A stretch of 64,000 nucleotides of DNA from Desulfocapsa sp. GTDB taxonomy: Bacteria > Desulfobacterota > Desulfobulbia > Desulfobulbales > Desulfocapsaceae. The notes beneath the pieces were generated by a model, which was not told the DNA's origin, did not search any database, and saw only the letters and a program-made list of their open reading frames with translations. Position numbers and translations under genes: made by a program. Every line of letters begins with the position of its first letter. Position 1 is the first letter of the stretch. Shown in pieces: positions 61,912-64,000 of this stretch. The stretch spans positions 1 through 64,000 of the forward strand of contig VMSP01000069.1 of assembly GCA_013792135.1 (NCBI GenBank), given 5' to 3'.

Positions 61912-64000
61912 TTAGAACTGATTCATATCCCCCAGCACTCGCATTGCCTCTCCAATATAGGGGTCATCCTTGACCTCTTCCAGCCATTTCAAACGGTCAT
62001 CTCCTTTCTTTGCCCCATTTTCCGTCTCCTCGTCCATCGCGCCCTCTTGCTCCACACGATATTTACGATAATGGGAACCAATTTTCTTGCGGGCCGACTC
62101 CGCCTCTTCACGCCTTTTCTTCATGTCACTCAACTGCTGTGACACTACAGTGTCCTTGCTTCGCTCTTCCGCCTTCTTCGCTTCATCGGCAATGGCCAGC
62201 AATCCCGTATCAGAATTAACCCGTTGCTTACTGGCCGCAACCAAGCGCTTCAAGTCAATTTTTTTACCGCCATACATGACAAAAGGAACAGGATCAACTT
62301 GATCCCAAGGCAACGAGTAATCAATGTACTGCTCACCGGATTTCAGGTATTGAAAAAGACTTGGCAAGACAATATCCGACTCTACGCCTTTATATTGTGT
62401 TGATCCGCCAGTCACCCGATAAAATTTCTGAATCGTTACCTTGAGCGCCCCCAAGTCATCATAGCTACGCAAATGTAACGTTGGAATATTTTCATTCATA
62501 TCCACCAGGGTCTGCACCGTTCCCTTACCGTGAGTATGCCTACCGCCAATGATCACTGCCCGACCATAGTCCTGCAGGGCAGCCGCCACAATCTCTGAGG
62601 CAGAGGCGGAAAACTGATTCACCAGAACCACCAGAGGGCCGTCGTAGACGATCTCCGAATCTTCATCGTTGAGAATCCGCTGGGCACCGGAACTGTTTTT
62701 AACCTGCACAATCGGCCCTGATTTGATAAAAAGGCCCGCAGTATCCACCGCATCCACCAGCGAGCCACCACCATTATTACGCAAATCAAGAATGAGACCA
62801 TTTATGCCCGTTTTCTTCAGATCTTCAATGGCCTTTCTGGTATCCTCCGTACAATTTCGGGCCTTATTCCCATTCTTAGTCCCTTCAAAATCACGATAAA
62901 AACTGGGGATCATGATATAGCCAATCTTTCCTCCAGCTGGAGCATCAAGAAGCACCGATTTCACAAAAGTCTCTTCAATCTGAACCACATCGCGAATCAA
63001 AGAGATCACCACCTTCACCCCATCCGGTTTCTTCACCGTCAGACGTACTTCCGTACCCTTGGGCCCCCTGATCAGACGAACGGCATCTCGCAGGCGCATA
63101 TCGGTAATCTCGACCGGGTCCCCATCCTTCTGGGCCACCTCAAGGATACTATCCTCTGCCTCAAGCTTTCCCTGTCTGGCAGACGCGCTTCCCGGAATAA
63201 TGGACACTACCTTGATATAGCCATCCTCCTCTCGCAACACCGCTCCAATCCCTTCAAGACTACCGCGCATGTGGATATCAAAGTCCTCCTTATTATCCGG
63301 CGGCATATAGTCGGTGTGGGGATCAAAGGCCCTTGCCACCGCATCAAAAAAACGATCAATGTGATCCTGAACGGTCTCCTGATGCAGACGGTGAAAGAAC
63401 TGTTTGTTCAACTTGGTCACCCTCTCTCTGGCCTCCTTCCACAGGAGGTCATCATTTTTCTTCTCTTTTGCCGTCTGCTGCTCAGTCAGGGCGTCAAGAT
63501 ACTTGGAAATGATCTGCTCCTTCAGTATCTTGCGCCAATACTCCCGCAAACCCTGCAGGTCCGTGATATAGGTTAATTTTTCAGGATCAGTCTCCAATAA
63601 TTCTTTCTGATTCACATCAATATCCGCGGCAAGAATCTCAGAAACCATCTTTTCCACTTGCTGAATGCGGATATTGAGAAGATCGAAACCTTTCTGCGGC
63701 AAAGTTAGATTGCCGTGCAACAGTTCATCATCAATAGATTGGGAGTAAGTAGTCAAGACATCAACATCTTGCTGCAGCAGAAAACGCTTCTGAAAATCAA
63801 GCTGTTTCAGGTAAAGATCAAAGGCCGCACGACTGAGTGAATCATCCATCTGCTTATCACTGAAATGCATAGCCGGTAACTGCTTGCTGATCATATAACC
63901 AATCATCATGTCTCTTCCCTTATCCACCGTGGCCAAGCCATTTGCAGACCCGGTACCGATTGAGGTAAGAAACAAAAAGACAGAGAGAAAGAAGCTGAAA
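61912..64000 (-). CDS. prc: Tail-specific (Prc/CtpA-type) protease, 5' end cut by the window
   Basis: Periplasmic C-terminal-processing serine protease. About 695 residues are in view. The first ones visible (FSFFLSVFLFLTSIGTGSAN) are the end of a signal peptide, so the true start lies past 64000. A long helical N-terminal domain precedes the PDZ domain (about 240-330 of the visible part, MRGSLEGIGAVLREEDGYIK). The S41 core has LILDLRNNGGGSLVDAV, the catalytic Ser in NQFSASASEIVAAAL and Lys in HTHGKGTVQTL. The C-terminal DUF3340-like region ends VLGDMNQF. Related to E. coli Prc/Tsp, which trims penicillin-binding protein 3 and murein hydrolases. Confidence 0.92.
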   Translation of the reverse strand, partial: FSFFLSVFLFLTSIGTGSANGLATVDKGRDMMIGYMISKQLPAMHFSDKQMDDSLSRAAFDLYLKQLDFQKRFLLQQDVDVLTTYSQSIDDELLHGNLTLPQKGFDLLNIRIQQVEKMVSEILAADIDVNQKELLETDPEKLTYITDLQGLREYWRKILKEQIISKYLDALTEQQTAKEKKNDDLLWKEARERVTKLNKQFFHRLHQETVQDHIDRFFDAVARAFDPHTDYMPPDNKEDFDIHMRGSLEGIGAVLREEDGYIKVVSIIPGSASARQGKLEAEDSILEVAQKDGDPVEITDMRLRDAVRLIRGPKGTEVRLTVKKPDGVKVVISLIRDVVQIEETFVKSVLLDAPAGGKIGYIMIPSFYRDFEGTKNGNKARNCTEDTRKAIEDLKKTGINGLILDLRNNGGGSLVDAVDTAGLFIKSGPIVQVKNSSGAQRILNDEDSEIVYDGPLVVLVNQFSASASEIVAAALQDYGRAVIIGGRHTHGKGTVQTLVDMNENIPTLHLRSYDDLGALKVTIQKFYRVTGGSTQYKGVESDIVLPSLFQYLKSGEQYIDYSLPWDQVDPVPFVMYGGKKIDLKRLVAASKQRVNSDTGLLAIADEAKKAEERSKDTVVSQQLSDMKKRREEAESARKKIGSHYRKYRVEQEGAMDEETENGAKKGDDRLKWLEEVKDDPYIGEAMRVLGDMNQF

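Overview
The window looks like a chromosomal segment of an anaerobic, dissimilatory sulfur-metabolising Desulfobacterota (former Deltaproteobacteria), most likely near the Desulfobulbales. The main reason is a complete dsrMKJOP operon preceded by its usual RsbRD-N gene. Type III glutamine synthetase, an RNase E/G with a large N-terminal extension, LptD and many c-di-GMP/PAS/chemotaxis genes fit a Gram-negative anaerobe of this kind. The taxonomic call is inference. I saw no rRNA, tRNA or CRISPR array.

Layout. 0.3-1.85 kb: hgcB and hgcA, the mercury-methylation pair, with hemH upstream on the same strand. The hgcA frame is interrupted by one in-frame TGA directly after a Cys codon. A GC-rich hairpin with a GGUC loop lies just downstream of it, so the most economical reading is a selenocysteine-containing HgcA. 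2.9-5.3 kb: a diguanylate cyclase and a ZIP metal transporter. 5.5-13.9 kb, all on the minus strand: a nitrogen block, amtB2-amtB1-glnB-glnD-glnN, with sigma-54-like sites and two copies of an intergenic repeat. 14.3-23.2 kb: an MtnA-type isomerase fused to a c-di-GMP-binding PilZ domain, a shortened GlmU, a GlcD-type oxidase, rpsU, a Xer recombinase and a DHH-CBS-tRNA nucleotidyltransferase. 23.3-32.5 kb: housekeeping genes (wrbA, UDG, fmdB, ftsB, tudS-like, tatC, rne, radical SAM). 32.7-33.7 kb: a broken IS200/IS605 element beside a perfect 48-bp palindrome. 33.9-40.4 kb: an envelope cluster lptD-DHH-mltB-mltA-methyltransferase. 40.6-43.6 kb: accumulated insertion-sequence relics (IS3, ISL3, a complete IS5-family element and a solitary IS200 end) around a small secreted repeat protein. 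43.7-47.1 kb: a CZB chemoreceptor and a PAS-LuxR regulator. 47.4-52.3 kb: a biosynthetic operon pyrK-pyrD-DUF1232-aroD-aroE-aroA. 52.4-54 kb: prepilin peptidase and a flavodoxin-like protein. 54.1-59.9 kb: rsbRD-N-dsrMKJOP. 60.1-64 kb: a secreted acetolactate decarboxylase, a small exported protein and a tail-specific protease cut by the window edge.

Functionally, sulfite/sulfur respiration (DsrMKJOP), ammonium scavenging (two Amt, PII, GlnD, GSIII), envelope biogenesis and c-di-GMP signalling dominate. HgcAB would give the organism the ability to form methylmercury. The UGA in hgcA is the observation most worth following.
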